64,000 nt of DNA from Candidatus Anammoximicrobium sp. (GCA_012515235.1 JAAYYU010000300.1:1-64000), one strand, 5' to 3'. Shown: positions 1 through 8,882, numbered from the stretch's first letter. Notes: a model not told the origin generated them from the sequence alone. Program-made: numbers and translations.

Positions 1-153
1 AAGTACCCGCTCAAATTCCGGCGGCTGATTCTCGAACTGCCCGAAAGAGTCCTCCACCTGACTTCCCTGGTCCCGCCCTCGCGGCCGGAGATCTACTTGA
101 AGGACTTGACCGTCACCTATCGCCTACCCCAAGAAGCCTTCGTGGCGGAGTGA
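1..153 (+). CDS. C-terminal 50 residues of an unrecognised protein (5' truncated by window edge)
   Basis: The frame is open from the first base of the window and ends with TGA at 151-153. The visible tail is mixed hydrophobic and basic and includes the stretch RPEIYLKDLTVTYRLPQ. I recognise no domain in these 50 residues. It is treated as coding because the frame runs unbroken from the edge, has the G/C-rich third positions of the neighbouring genes, and is followed by a hairpin and a repeat rather than by more coding sequence. The upstream sequence is needed to identify it. Confidence 0.45.
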   Translation, partial: KYPLKFRRLILELPERVLHLTSLVPPSRPEIYLKDLTVTYRLPQEAFVAE

Positions 154-171
154 AAACGACAGCCCAGCGGT

Positions 172-224
172 CAGGACTCTTTTGCAGGAACGGCCTGGAG
201 GGCGCTTCGCACAAAACAGTCCTG
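172..224 (+). terminator. possible terminator hairpin after the edge gene
   Basis: CAGGACTCTTTTG (172-184) pairs with CAAAACAGTCCTG (212-224): 13 positions, one mismatch, 27-nt loop. A short CCCCCTTTTGGG stretch follows instead of a clean U tract. It lies 19 bp after a stop codon, so transcript-end function is plausible but unproven. Confidence 0.3.
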
Positions 225-267
225 CCCCCTTTTGGGCCTTCCCGATGAAGTCACGCTTTCGGTGCCG

Positions 268-364
268 GGGGTCAGGCTTACAGAATTCAATTTCGGCCGA
301 GCAGGGTCGCACCCTGTGGCTGGCGCCACCATCGGCCGAAATTGAATTCTGTAAGCCTGACCCC
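268..364. repeat. 97-bp palindromic element, copy 1
   Basis: Perfect 33-bp inverted repeat: arms 268-300 and 332-364, 31-nt loop. The left arm begins GGGGTCAGGCTTACAG and contains GAATTCAATT. The loop has its own small hairpin (CAGGGT-CGC-ACCCTG, 302-316). Related copies lie at 26099, 37492 and 49016. No transposase gene is adjacent. Architecture and GGGGTCAG ends resemble non-autonomous palindromes mobilised by REP-associated tyrosine (Y1) transposases; that link is an inference. Confidence 0.9.
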
Positions 365-367
365 ATT

Positions 368-418
368 TCGCTCGACCGTGCCATCATGGACGGCGTCTGG
401 CGGTGTCCGTTTCCCGTT
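368..418 (-). repeat. 51-bp flanking module of the palindromic element (copy 1, inverted)
   Basis: Read on the minus strand this starts AACGGGAAACGG and ends CACGGTCGAGCGA. It matches 26045-26095 and 26263-26313 over exactly 51 bp, roughly three quarters identical by eye. It sits 3 bp from the palindrome at 268-364, the same spacing as at 26095/26099, so module and palindrome appear to have travelled or been copied together. Confidence 0.7.
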
Positions 419-505
419 CGGTGCTCGCAGACGCCTTGCGTCCATCGCCGCGTGCTCCTCCTTCGTCTGCGGCTGGAAGGTAGTCGACGAAGGGGAAAAT
501 CGAGC

Positions 506-556
506 TTGACGGTTTACGACTGAAGTCGTAAAGTTCGGTTACGACAAACGTCGTAA
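506..556 (+). promoter_or_regulatory. promoter with two BlaI-type operators upstream of the blaI-like gene
   Basis: A sigma-70-like promoter can be read: TTGACG (506-511), a 17-bp spacer, then TAAAGT (529-534). Two dyads overlie it. Operator 1 is TTTACGAC-TGAA-GTCGTAAA (513-532), covering the spacer and -10. Operator 2 is TTACGAC-AAAC-GTCGTAA (539-556), abutting the ribosome binding site. Their centres are 25 bp apart. BlaI/MecI-family repressors bind short dyads as dimers and usually repress their own promoter, so autoregulation is the natural reading. The half-site differs from the TACA/TGTA of staphylococcal MecI. Confidence 0.75.
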
Positions 557-567
557 AGGAGGCGGGG

Positions 568-975
568 ATGGCAAAGCGGCGGCTGGCGGCTCGGTTTTCG
601 AGCGGGGAGATCGGGATCCTGCGGATGCTGTGGGAGTTGGGCGAAGCGAGCTTGTCGGAAGCTCATGAGGCGATGGCGGCGCAGGGACAGCAGGCCGGCT
701 ATACGACGGTCCAGACGCGGTTGGAACGGCTGGTCCACAAGGGGGCGGTGGCCAAGAGCAACACGCGGCCGGCGAAGTATTCGGCCGTCGTTTCGCCCGA
801 TGAGGTAAGCGAGCCCCTGTTGAATCTGCTGATGGAACGGGTCAGCGGGCCGGTCCCGTTGGTGGCCCAGCTGCTGCAGGAGGCGTCCTTGACGCCCGCG
901 GACCTGAAGGAAATCAAACGGCTGATCGCCGAGGCGGAACAGCAGATCCGGGAGAAGTCGCTGCGAGGAGGCTGA
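568..975 (+). CDS. blaI: BlaI/MecI/CopY-family transcriptional repressor
   Basis: This is a 135-residue winged-helix regulator of the size typical for BlaI/MecI. The N-terminal region (about 10-80) carries the recognition pattern EIGILRMLWELGEASLSE followed by YTTVQTRLERLVHKG, as in BlaI DNA-binding domains. The C-terminal helices (about 85-130) would dimerise. The start ATG follows a strong AAAGGAGG at 555-562, which overlaps the second operator. The gene ends 2 bp before the M56 protease gene, so the two are co-transcribed. In the family, the membrane protease triggers cleavage of the repressor to derepress the operon. In planctomycetes such pairs are numerous and not necessarily tied to beta-lactams; no beta-lactamase gene lies nearby. 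Confidence 0.92.
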   Translation: MAKRRLAARFSSGEIGILRMLWELGEASLSEAHEAMAAQGQQAGYTTVQTRLERLVHKGAVAKSNTRPAKYSAVVSPDEVSEPLLNLLMERVSGPVPLVAQLLQEASLTPADLKEIKRLIAEAEQQIREKSLRGG

Positions 976-977
976 TC

Positions 978-2960
978 ATGGACGAATGGCCGCAGGCGGT
1001 CTTGAGTGCCTTGGCGCGGACGGCGCTGGTCCAGATGATCGCGTCAGGCGCGATCGCGGTGCTGATGCGGCATCGCTGGCAGGATCAGCCCGGAACTTGC
1101 CGGCTGGCCTGTTTCCTGGTGTTGCTGCAGGGCTGGATGCTGGTCCCGTTGACCGTCGCCGTTCCCTGGTACGATCCGGCGGCGGGGTCCGCGGCGTCGG
1201 CCCAGATGCGGCGGTCTGCGGCGGACGATTCGCTCCGGGATGCGTGGGACGGTGCGTCGTTGGCAGCGGGCCGTGGGGGGCGCCGGGCGGGGGCACGCGC
1301 GGTAGTCGAGACGGCCGACTGGGCCGCCGCGTGGCGGATGCGTTGGTCGGGCTGGGTTGGTGCTGCTGGCCCGGCGGCGGCGTGCCTTTGGCTGGCCGGA
1401 GTCCTTGGCATCGGCGCGGCGCTGGTGATCCGGTACCGCCGCTTTGCGCGGACGCGGCGGAGCTTGCCGATTCCGTGTGAGGCCTGGCTGGCTGAGTGGA
1501 AGCATCTGCTTCGGCAACACGGTGTTCGCCGCGAGATTCCGCTGCTGGTGACGGACGACGAGGGTCCGCTGCTCTGTCGCCTGGCCGGAGGGCCGGCGGT
1601 GCTGGTGCCGGTCCGCCTGTGGCAGGAATTGCCGTCGACCGCACGCGGCTTGATCCTGCGGCATGAACTGGCCCACTACTTGCGCGGCGATCTCTGGAAA
1701 TCGTTGTTGGCGTGGGTGCTGGCCCTGCCCCAATGGTTCCATCCCGGTGCCTGGTGGGCGCTGCGGATGTTCGAGCAGTGCGGCGAGCGTCTGTGCGACG
1801 AACTGGCCGCTGGCAGCCTGTCGGAACGCGTCGAATACGCCCGAGTGCTGGCCCGGTTGGCCGCGCTTCGGCTTCCCGTCCATGCGGTTGGGTCTTGCGC
1901 GCACTCCCATCCGCTTGTGTCTCGTGTTCAATTTCTGCTTGCTTCACCCCCAAAGGAGAATGGCATGATGCGTCGTGTTTTGTTGCTGGCCGTAGCCGCC
2001 GGGTTGTTTCTGGCTGGCGCCGTCCGCGTCGAGTTGGTCGCCAAGGACGTGACTCACACCAAGGAGTCAGCGCTGGCCAAGATCAAGGAACTGGACCAGG
2101 CGTTGGAGAACGTCGCCGCCCAGGTCAAGGAACTCAAGCAGAAAGCGATCTCGCTCAAGGAGCGCGTGGACGCGCAGATTTCCAAAGCCCAGGACGCGTA
2201 TCAGTCCGGCGAGTTCAGCGACGAGGTGAACCGTCGTCTGGAAGTGCTGCAGGCGGGCGAGGAGGCCCAGCAATTGGCCATCGTCGCCGAAGCCAAATCG
2301 CGGGGCGAGGAAGGTCTCGTTCTGCTGGGAGTGGCCGCCGCCCATTCCAGTCACCAGGCCGTGCGGCGCAAGGCCTTGCAGGCTGCGTTCGAGGTGGGCG
2401 TAGACGCGGCCCCCGTGTTCGCCTATGCGTTTGAGACCTTGCCCGATGCCGAGCGGATCTTCCTGGCCGAGCAGTTGGCCAGATACTCGACCCCCGAATG
2501 CCTGATCGGACTGGGAGCCCTGGTCGAACGCGCGGGGCTCGAAGTGCAGGCCGCCGCGATTCGCCTGGCCGCCGCGAGCCACCAGCGCGTGCTGGCGTTG
2601 GCCGTGATCAGCCAGCACGTCACAGACAACCCCGCCGCCATGGTCAAGCTGGTCGAGAAGGCGGCCCAGTTGCAGGGCGAGGACGGGCTGCTGGCCCTGT
2701 ATGCGCTGGCCAAGTACGGCGCCGTGGACCAGAAGATCGCCGCCGTCCAGGCCGCGGTCCAGCGCAAGCAGGAAGGCCTGCCGGTCCTGGCTGCCGCGGC
2801 CATGTCCAAGGAACCGGAGGTCCGGACGGTGGTCGTCCGCGCCGCCAAAGCGATCGGCGGCGACTTGGCGGAGCAGGGGATTCAAATGGCGCTGCAGGAT
2901 CCCGATGCCAGCCTGCGCGAGGCGGCAGAGAAAGCGATTCAAAGCGGCGGCGCCAAGTAA
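978..2960 (+). CDS. BlaR1-like M56 membrane metallopeptidase with C-terminal coiled-coil and HEAT-like repeats
   Basis: A 660-residue sensor/protease partner of the upstream repressor. Hydrophobic segments occur near residues 10-35, 38-58 and 122-145. The zinc-protease motif HELAH is at 229-233, within RHELAHYLRGDLW, and another hydrophobic helix starts at about 330. After it, residues 350-430 are charged and coiled-coil-like, then about 440-655 form alanine-rich helical repeats of HEAT type in place of the penicillin-binding sensor of classical BlaR1. The ligand is therefore unlikely to be a beta-lactam and may be a protein. An internal in-frame ATG at 1965 is preceded by AAAGGAG (1952-1958), so the C-terminal half could also be made on its own. 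Confidence 0.88.
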   Translation: MDEWPQAVLSALARTALVQMIASGAIAVLMRHRWQDQPGTCRLACFLVLLQGWMLVPLTVAVPWYDPAAGSAASAQMRRSAADDSLRDAWDGASLAAGRGGRRAGARAVVETADWAAAWRMRWSGWVGAAGPAAACLWLAGVLGIGAALVIRYRRFARTRRSLPIPCEAWLAEWKHLLRQHGVRREIPLLVTDDEGPLLCRLAGGPAVLVPVRLWQELPSTARGLILRHELAHYLRGDLWKSLLAWVLALPQWFHPGAWWALRMFEQCGERLCDELAAGSLSERVEYARVLARLAALRLPVHAVGSCAHSHPLVSRVQFLLASPPKENGMMRRVLLLAVAAGLFLAGAVRVELVAKDVTHTKESALAKIKELDQALENVAAQVKELKQKAISLKERVDAQISKAQDAYQSGEFSDEVNRRLEVLQAGEEAQQLAIVAEAKSRGEEGLVLLGVAAAHSSHQAVRRKALQAAFEVGVDAAPVFAYAFETLPDAERIFLAEQLARYSTPECLIGLGALVERAGLEVQAAAIRLAAASHQRVLALAVISQHVTDNPAAMVKLVEKAAQLQGEDGLLALYALAKYGAVDQKIAAVQAAVQRKQEGLPVLAAAAMSKEPEVRTVVVRAAKAIGGDLAEQGIQMALQDPDASLREAAEKAIQSGGAK

Positions 2961-2985
2961 TCACCACCGCGGAAACCTGGGTTGC

Positions 2986-3018
2986 ACAGCGGCGGGAACG
3001 CGCCGTTCCTGCCGCTGT
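2986..3018 (+). terminator. strong hairpin after the BlaR1-like gene
   Basis: ACAGCGGCGGGAACG (2986-3000) pairs with CGTTCCTGCCGCTGT (3004-3018): 15 bp with one G.U, loop CGC. It starts 25 bp after the stop codon. No U tract follows, so it may terminate weakly or protect the transcript end. The rest of 2961-3204 shows nothing else. Confidence 0.45.
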
Positions 3019-3204
3019 CTGGCATCGGGCCATCTTCGCGTCGCCCGTTTCGCTCGTTTCCGGAAGACCAGTTGCCGCTCGCGGGCGAGACGAGTACAGG
3101 GTAGTGTTTACCGGAACGTGGCGGGATGGGATCGGGAGTCCGGCAGTTCGCGATACCAGCGACCGCTTCGGCTCCGCCAAAACGGGTTGAAGAAGGAGTC
3201 AAAG

Positions 3205-4134
3205 ATGCCGTTTCATCACTGGTTGTTCTTGGTCGCGCTGGCCGTCGTCGCGGGTGTGGCGGATGCGGCTGAGACCTACTGCAACCCGATGATCGACCAG
3301 AACCTCGCGGATCCCGCCGTCCTTCGGCACGACGGCACGTACTATCTGTATGCGACGGGCGAGGTCGATGGCGACAACGGGTACCGTGTTTACACGTCGG
3401 CCGACTTGGTGAACTGGAAACGCGGGCCCGTCGTGTTCCGGCCCGGCCAGCGGCATGTCTGGGCGCCCGATGTATGGCGGGACCCGGCGTCTGGACGGTT
3501 TTACCTGTACTATACGGCGAGCATGACCGTCGGCGTGGCGGACGCCAACGGACCGCTGGGGCCGTTCACGGTGCGCAAGAAGTTGTTCGACAACGCCATC
3601 GACGCGCACCTCTTCCAAGACGACGACGGCCGGCGGTGGCTGTACTTCGTGCAGTTGCCGGGCTTTCGCCTCACCGTCCAACTCATGGCCAGCCCTACCG
3701 AGCCGGCCGGCGAGCCAAGCGTCGTGCTCCAGCCGGAGTCCGCGTGGGAGACGCGAAACGGCCGCGTCACGGAGGGACCGTGGATGCTTAAACACGGCGG
3801 CCGCTACTACCTGCTGTACAGCGGCTCGGGCGCCGACACGCCCGACTACGCCGTGGGTTACGCCACGAGCACAAGTCCGCGGGGACCCTTTACCCGCGCC
3901 GATCACAACCCGATCCTGAGCCGGGCCGACGGCCTGTTCGGTCCCGGGCATGGCTGTGCCATCCGCGACCAGGGCGGCCGTTGGTGGTTCGTGTATCACC
4001 AGAAGCGAACGGCGCGGCGCGAGTGGGATCGGTTCATCTGCATCGACCCGCTCCGTTTTGACGAGCAGGGGCGGTTGCACGGACGCGCTACGCGGGGCGA
4101 ACGGCTGCCAGGCCCTGCGCTGCGGAAGGACTGA
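3205..4134 (+). CDS. secreted GH43-like glycoside hydrolase
   Basis: A 309-residue protein with an N-terminal signal peptide (hydrophobic core about 6-18, likely cleavage near ADA-AE). It reads as a five-bladed propeller hydrolase of the GH43 type (arabinosidase/xylosidase clan). [17 protein letters not shown] carries the candidate catalytic base D36, HVWAPDVW carries D89, [12 protein letters not shown] matches the family's pKa-modulating Asp region (D133), and [19 protein letters not shown] gives the candidate general acid E190. The start ATG follows AGAAGGAG (3191-3198), so upstream in-frame sequence is not translated. Substrate (arabinan, xylan or other) cannot be read from the sequence. 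Confidence 0.85.
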   Translation: MPFHHWLFLVALAVVAGVADAAETYCNPMIDQNLADPAVLRHDGTYYLYATGEVDGDNGYRVYTSADLVNWKRGPVVFRPGQRHVWAPDVWRDPASGRFYLYYTASMTVGVADANGPLGPFTVRKKLFDNAIDAHLFQDDDGRRWLYFVQLPGFRLTVQLMASPTEPAGEPSVVLQPESAWETRNGRVTEGPWMLKHGGRYYLLYSGSGADTPDYAVGYATSTSPRGPFTRADHNPILSRADGLFGPGHGCAIRDQGGRWWFVYHQKRTARREWDRFICIDPLRFDEQGRLHGRATRGERLPGPALRKD

Positions 4135-4384
4135 AACGTCCCTACACTCACCAAGTGCCTACCCGCCGAAAGGACAGCGTGATGCGTACCCTTGTACCTG
4201 GTGGCGGCGCCGCAGAGGCATGGAGCTGCTGGTGTTGGGCGATAGCATGGGCCGGCGATCCGGTGAATCCGAATCTGTCACTGGAGGGGCGGCAAGTCTT
4301 CGGGCATTGGCATGTTGGCGAGGATTCGGCGTGGATCGGCAAACGCAAGACGAGCACTGGCTCACTGTTACGGGGAGCAACACG

Positions 4385-4867
4385 ATGACTGCTGCTGTGC
4401 GTGGGATCGGACTTGTCGTCTTGATCGCCGTCTGCCTGGGCGCCGGCGGTCTTGGGGCCATCGCGACCACGCCGGAAATCGACGGCTGGTACAGGACGCT
4501 TGCCAAGCCTGCCTGGAACCCGCCCGGCAGCGTGTTCGGGCCGGTATGGACCACGTTGTACGTCCTGATGGCGATTGCTGCCTGGCTGGTCTGGAAGCCG
4601 GCAGGGTTCAGAGCCGCGGCCAGGCCCCTGACGCTGTTCGGCGTCCAACTGGCCTTGAACGTGTCCTGGTCCTGGATCTTCTTTGGCCTGCACCAGCCGG
4701 GCTGGGCCTTCGCGGAGATCGTGATGCTGTGGCTGGCAATCGTGGCGACGACGAGCGCCTTTTTCCGTTGCTCGAAGCTGGCCGGCTGGCTTCTGGTGCC
4801 GTACGGGGCCTGGGTCAGCTTTGCCGTGGTGCTAAACTTCACCATCTGGCGGCTGAATGGGCCTTGA
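4385..4867 (+). CDS. tspO: TspO/MBR family membrane protein
   Basis: A 160-residue, five-helix membrane protein of the usual TspO length. Family landmarks are visible: [19 protein letters not shown] with the conserved WxxPxWxPP pattern, [33 protein letters not shown], and a final helix ending NFTIWRLN. TspO proteins bind porphyrins and cholesterol-like ligands and take part in tetrapyrrole and stress responses. The start ATG follows GGGGAG (4372-4377). The preceding 4135-4384 has no supportable gene; a short stretch near 4216 resembles the start of an SGNH hydrolase but goes no further. Confidence 0.93.
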   Translation: MTAAVRGIGLVVLIAVCLGAGGLGAIATTPEIDGWYRTLAKPAWNPPGSVFGPVWTTLYVLMAIAAWLVWKPAGFRAAARPLTLFGVQLALNVSWSWIFFGLHQPGWAFAEIVMLWLAIVATTSAFFRCSKLAGWLLVPYGAWVSFAVVLNFTIWRLNGP

Positions 4868-5152
4868 CTCAGGCGGTCGGCTCGCCACGGACGCTCTCCG
4901 GCTATCGCGCGAACAACGTCGAGCGGTTTTTGTGGGACGAGAGGATTTCGGGCCGCGAGAACGCCAAACGCGACGCGTTCATCGCGTGGAGGCGGCAATT
5001 TCGCTTCTGCGGTGGATTCCCATTTGGCCGCCGATGCGTCACATTGTCTGTCCTGTCTGTCCTGTGGCCCGCCGCGGCTTCGCTGCGTTTGGAGCGGCGT
5101 CGGGCGTGTGGAGCGTGGGGCGACCTGGAACGTTTACTGCAGTACGTGCGTC

Positions 5153-5455
5153 ATGACCACGGCGCGGATGATCGCTGGTTTGCTGTCCCTGTTCCTGGCG
5201 GGCTTGTTAGCTTGGAGTATCGACCGCGGCGTCGGGGATCTCCGGACGCAGATCCTGCTCGCTGTCGGCGTCGTTCTAGGCGTTGCCTACGCAGTTGGCG
5301 GCCGTCTGCCGGACTGGCTGATCGCTCTGAGCGGCGGTTCCCTGGTTGCTGACGATGACCCGTCCAGGATCTCGCCGCGCGTCTATCTGCCCGTCATCGG
5401 CGGCGTAATCTTGCTTGCGGTCGTCGTCTTTGTCATCGTCGTGTTCCTCGTTTGA
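5153..5455 (+). CDS. small three-helix membrane protein, unknown function
   Basis: About 100 residues with three hydrophobic segments: IAGLLSLFLAGLLAW, ILLAVGVVLGVAYAV, and VIGGVILLAVVVFVIVVFLV at the C-terminus. The short polar segment between helices 2 and 3 contains DDDPSRISPRVYLP. No family recognised. The frame extends upstream, but the start at 5153 (MTTARM) fits a membrane protein beginning just before helix 1. ATG 5168 is an alternative, and no clear ribosome binding site decides between them. 4868-5152 shows no other gene. Confidence 0.5.
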   Translation: MTTARMIAGLLSLFLAGLLAWSIDRGVGDLRTQILLAVGVVLGVAYAVGGRLPDWLIALSGGSLVADDDPSRISPRVYLPVIGGVILLAVVVFVIVVFLV

Positions 5456-5673
5456 CCGATCCGGCAACGGGGCCTGATCATGATTATCCTGCGGACCCGC
5501 GGCGGGATTTTCGTTCGCGGCGGCACGACCGCAGGAACTCGGCGTACTCGGCCGGGACCAGCACCGTGCGTCTGGTCGCCCCGGTCACTCGGTGTGCTGC
5601 GGCGGCGATGGGGTTTGTGCAGCCGGCGGGTCCCGCGGCGTCGTCCGCGTGAGGACTGATGGCCCGCGACGAT

Positions 5674-8600
5674 TCATTCCGCGCCGACACGCTCGACGAC
5701 GTCGCTGGGGACGCAAGCCGCCGAGACGGGTGCGTAGTTGCAGGTGCAGCCGCCGGTGAGATTGGGCATGTTCATGACCCCGTTGGCCGGGTACAGGTTG
5801 TTGTTCACCGAGCAGCCTGGACGGATTCCCAGAAACGGCGTGATCTCGCGGCTGTCCAGATCGATCCAGGCCGAAGTGCCGCAGTAGCGGGTCGTCAGCA
5901 GATGGGTGCTGGCTCGCGTGCCCGTACAGCCCCGGCGGACCCACTGCAGGGGCTTGCCAACCGGTTGGGCCGAAGGCAGGTCGTACACGAGCAAGGTCTC
6001 ATCGGTCCCGGTGAGCAGTTTGGGGCCGGCAATCCGTCCCGGCAAGCCCGCCTTTGGCAAGCCGCCGCCCAAGAGCACCCACCGCGTGCCCGGCGGAGAA
6101 GGCTGCTGCGTGACGGGTTCGCCGTCGCTGCCGCGATAGAAAGCGGTGGGCGTCACGACGATGTCGAGCAGGGCGCTGTAGCGCAAGGTGGCGCCGCCGG
6201 CCCGTTGCCACAGTCGCTGGCCCGTTGCCAGGTCCAGCGCAAAGATGCTGCCGTCGCGAGTTTCATCTTCGCCGCGTTGCGGGTTGGCCAGTTCGGCACA
6301 CAACACCTTGTTTCCGCCCACGGCCAGATACAGGGCGGGACGCGCCGCCTCGACGCGCCACAACAACTGGCCCGTGCGGCGATTCACGCTCAGCACGTGC
6401 CGGTCGCTGCTGCCCACGAGGTGCTCGCCGCTGACGCGGAGATTTGCCCAGGGCGCCGTCAGGTCTTCGGGCAACTCGATGCTCCCGGTGGATTGGCCCG
6501 TGGCCGGATCGAACACTCGGCAGCGTCTGCCGTAGCTCAGGTAGATCGCGTCCTGGACCGCCACCAACTCCGTGGCCGGCGACAGGCTGGGAGGCGGCCC
6601 CCACTGACGGTGTCGCGTGTACCGGATGCGCCGCCGGTCGAGCGGATCGTCGGACAAGGGGGTCTCCCACAACTGGCGGCCCGTGTACACGTCCGTGGCC
6701 CGCAACATGTCCTGTTCGAGAAGCACCACGCGTCCGCCGACCACGCGGATCTGGTTCTGTCCGGGGAACTTGTGCCAGCGCTGGGCCGCATCGAACCACA
6801 GCAGGGCCTTCGGCGCGCGGAGGCCGTCTTCCGAAGCCCCGGTGCTGGCCGCGTTGGCGTCCGCATGGGACCAGTCCGCCGCGCCCGGCAGCGGACCCGA
6901 GCGGGCCAGCAAGACGAACCCGTTTGTCTCCCGCACGCTCGCTCCCGGAAACGCAGCGTCTTGCACGATCTCCTCGATGCCGCCGCGATCCGCCAGCAGG
7001 CCCCACACGCAGGCCTGGCCGCCATAGGGCCGCAGCGTGTGAAAGACGGCGGTTGCCAACTGCCGGTGCTCCGCGGCCTCCAAGTCGTCGGGCCGCTCGG
7101 AAACAACCAGGTCGGCCAGATACGGCGGGAGCGGAAAGGTCACGGGATCTCCAGCCAGGACGCTCGCCCGCGTACCGTACAATCCGGCGAGGTGCAGCCG
7201 GTCGCGGAGTGCGGCCACCTTGGCAGCGTCTTCATCGATGGCGATCAGGTGCAGGTTCGACTGGCGCAGGAGTTCCTCGACCAGACGGCCGCGTTCGATC
7301 CCCAGCACCAGGGCATAGCCCTCGCGGACTCCGGTGGCGTTCAGGATCTCGCTTGCTTTTTGGGTCCACGCGTCGGCCGCGGGCGGCGCGGCTTCGGGAG
7401 CCGTGTGCCGCTTCGGTTCGCCGGCGCCCGGCTGGGGTGCGGCGAACGCCAGGATGCTTCCTTCGGCCGTCACGATGAACAGTTTTTCGTCGGCCGCCAG
7501 CATGCGTTGCGGCGTGCCTTCCAACGCGGCCTGCCAGACGGCCTTCGGCGTCTGGTCGGTGGTGACGTCGATGGCTTGCACGACTCCCGCCGCGCCGGCA
7601 TACAGCCGGTTTCCCGCCTTGATGTGAACGTGCAGTGGGGAGGGCAGTTCCCACAGTTGGCGGAGGACGCCGCCCGTGTTGTCCGGAATCTCGTCCTTCA
7701 GGCGGTGCGGCGGGATGTTCTCCGCGGTTCTCGGTTGAAGCGTGACCTGGGTCAGATCGCGGGCCACGATGCGCCCGTCGCTTTCGTACATCACTCCGGG
7801 CGTCAACACCGGCTGACGGAACGAATCGAGTTCCCTTTGGTTGGCCCGTTCGATGTCCAGGCGGGTCCAGCCGCCGGGGTACAGCAGGGGCTTGAAATTC
7901 CGCGTTTCGGGCTTCGCGTCGGGGAACCGTTCGTCGCTGGGGCGGGTGATGTCGTACAGGTCGCCCGCGTGGCTCAGGTGCTTGTCGATCGCGGCGACGA
8001 ACCAGCAGCCTTTCGGCAATCCGAGGCGGCCTCCCCAGCCCATTGTGTAGGGATGACGGCGGCCCGTCTGCAAATCGAGAAAAGCGGGCAGTTGCGTGCC
8101 GCAGGGGACGATCAAACGGTCCCCGACGGCGGCCAGATAGCCTTGGGGCGTCAAACCCGCCTCCGCCCCGACACCGTGGTCCCAGTTGCTCTCCGGGATC
8201 CGGCTGCTGTCGGTGTTGGACCAGACGGCTTTCCCCGACCTGGCATCCAGCGCGTGGACGAACACGCCTTCGGTGGGCCACAGTCCGGCGGCGAAATAGA
8301 GCACGCCGTCGGCCAGCACGGGCCCGCCGCGGGCGGGGAACAACGAGACCAGCCGCCCGTTTCCCAGCACCCAGCGCTCGCGCCGGTCCTCGGGCAAACC
8401 GCGGAACTTCCAACGCAACGAACCGTCGTCGGCGTTCAGGCAGTACAACCAGCCGTCGTCGGAGACGAAGTAGACGTTGCCCTCCCAGGCGACGGGCGCA
8501 AAGCGAACCGGCCCGCCGGCGAAAAACCGCCAGCGTTCCGCGCCCGTCTCGGTGTCCAGCGCCGTCAGGCTGTCGGCGACCATCGACGGGACGAACATTG

Positions 8601-8841
8601 TGCGGCCCAGCACCACCGGTTCGTAGGACGTATCGTAGCCCAGCCGGATTTCGTGCGGGAACGCCGGGCGGGGAGCGGCGAGCGTCCGCGTCCAGCGCAG
8701 CTGGAGTTCGGCGGGCAACTCGTGCGGGGAAGCGGCGGTGCGGCCCGCGTTGTAGCGAAACTGGGGCCAGTCGCCGGCGCGGACGGGAACCGTCAGCAGG
8801 GCAACAACGATCGCCGGCGTCAGCAGGCAGTGCCACTTCAT
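5674..8841 (-). CDS. secreted PQQ-type beta-propeller protein with embedded methyltransferase-like segment
   Basis: A 1055-residue protein with signal peptide (core LLTPAIVVALLTVPVRAG). The mature start, GDWPQFRYNAGRTA, is the classic opening of planctomycete PQQ/BamB-like propellers. Propeller-type repeats (LDTETGAERWRF, LNADDGSLRWKF, LDARSGKAVW) fill about 30-490, and again about 690-1000 (VNRRTGQLLWRV, LDLATGQRLWQR). Between them, about 500-640, a Rossmann-like stretch reads GYALVLGIERGRLVEELLRQ, then LHLIAIDEDAAKVAALRDRL and LADLVVSERPD. This resembles a class I SAM-methyltransferase core, though its GxGxG loop is poor. The start ATG follows AAGGAGA. Role unknown, presumably periplasmic or surface binding. 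Confidence 0.85.
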   Translation of the reverse strand: MKWHCLLTPAIVVALLTVPVRAGDWPQFRYNAGRTAASPHELPAELQLRWTRTLAAPRPAFPHEIRLGYDTSYEPVVLGRTMFVPSMVADSLTALDTETGAERWRFFAGGPVRFAPVAWEGNVYFVSDDGWLYCLNADDGSLRWKFRGLPEDRRERWVLGNGRLVSLFPARGGPVLADGVLYFAAGLWPTEGVFVHALDARSGKAVWSNTDSSRIPESNWDHGVGAEAGLTPQGYLAAVGDRLIVPCGTQLPAFLDLQTGRRHPYTMGWGGRLGLPKGCWFVAAIDKHLSHAGDLYDITRPSDERFPDAKPETRNFKPLLYPGGWTRLDIERANQRELDSFRQPVLTPGVMYESDGRIVARDLTQVTLQPRTAENIPPHRLKDEIPDNTGGVLRQLWELPSPLHVHIKAGNRLYAGAAGVVQAIDVTTDQTPKAVWQAALEGTPQRMLAADEKLFIVTAEGSILAFAAPQPGAGEPKRHTAPEAAPPAADAWTQKASEILNATGVREGYALVLGIERGRLVEELLRQSNLHLIAIDEDAAKVAALRDRLHLAGLYGTRASVLAGDPVTFPLPPYLADLVVSERPDDLEAAEHRQLATAVFHTLRPYGGQACVWGLLADRGGIEEIVQDAAFPGASVRETNGFVLLARSGPLPGAADWSHADANAASTGASEDGLRAPKALLWFDAAQRWHKFPGQNQIRVVGGRVVLLEQDMLRATDVYTGRQLWETPLSDDPLDRRRIRYTRHRQWGPPPSLSPATELVAVQDAIYLSYGRRCRVFDPATGQSTGSIELPEDLTAPWANLRVSGEHLVGSSDRHVLSVNRRTGQLLWRVEAARPALYLAVGGNKVLCAELANPQRGEDETRDGSIFALDLATGQRLWQRAGGATLRYSALLDIVVTPTAFYRGSDGEPVTQQPSPPGTRWVLLGGGLPKAGLPGRIAGPKLLTGTDETLLVYDLPSAQPVGKPLQWVRRGCTGTRASTHLLTTRYCGTSAWIDLDSREITPFLGIRPGCSVNNNLYPANGVMNMPNLTGGCTCNYAPVSAACVPSDVVERVGAE

Positions 8842-8852
8842 GCGTCTTCTCC

Positions 8853-8882
8853 TTGTGCGTTTCCCGTTTGTGCGTTTTCCGT
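8853..8882. repeat. two tandem 15-bp units upstream of the propeller gene
   Basis: TTGTGCGTTTCCCGT (8853-8867) is followed by TTGTGCGTTTTCCGT (8868-8882), one difference. The units sit 12 bp upstream of the propeller gene start. Nothing else coding was seen in 8842-9202. Confidence 0.6.

Noticed and set aside
976-1953. Long minus-strand open frames opposite the BlaR1-like gene and many similar frames elsewhere
   Set aside because: Low-complexity Arg/Pro/Ala translations caused by high-GC codon bias on the coding strand; no domains or start signals.
4216-4330. Possible SGNH/GDSL hydrolase gene start ([10 protein letters not shown])
   Set aside because: Only about 10 residues resemble the family. 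The following sequence in all frames lacks the later GxND and DxxH blocks before TspO begins.
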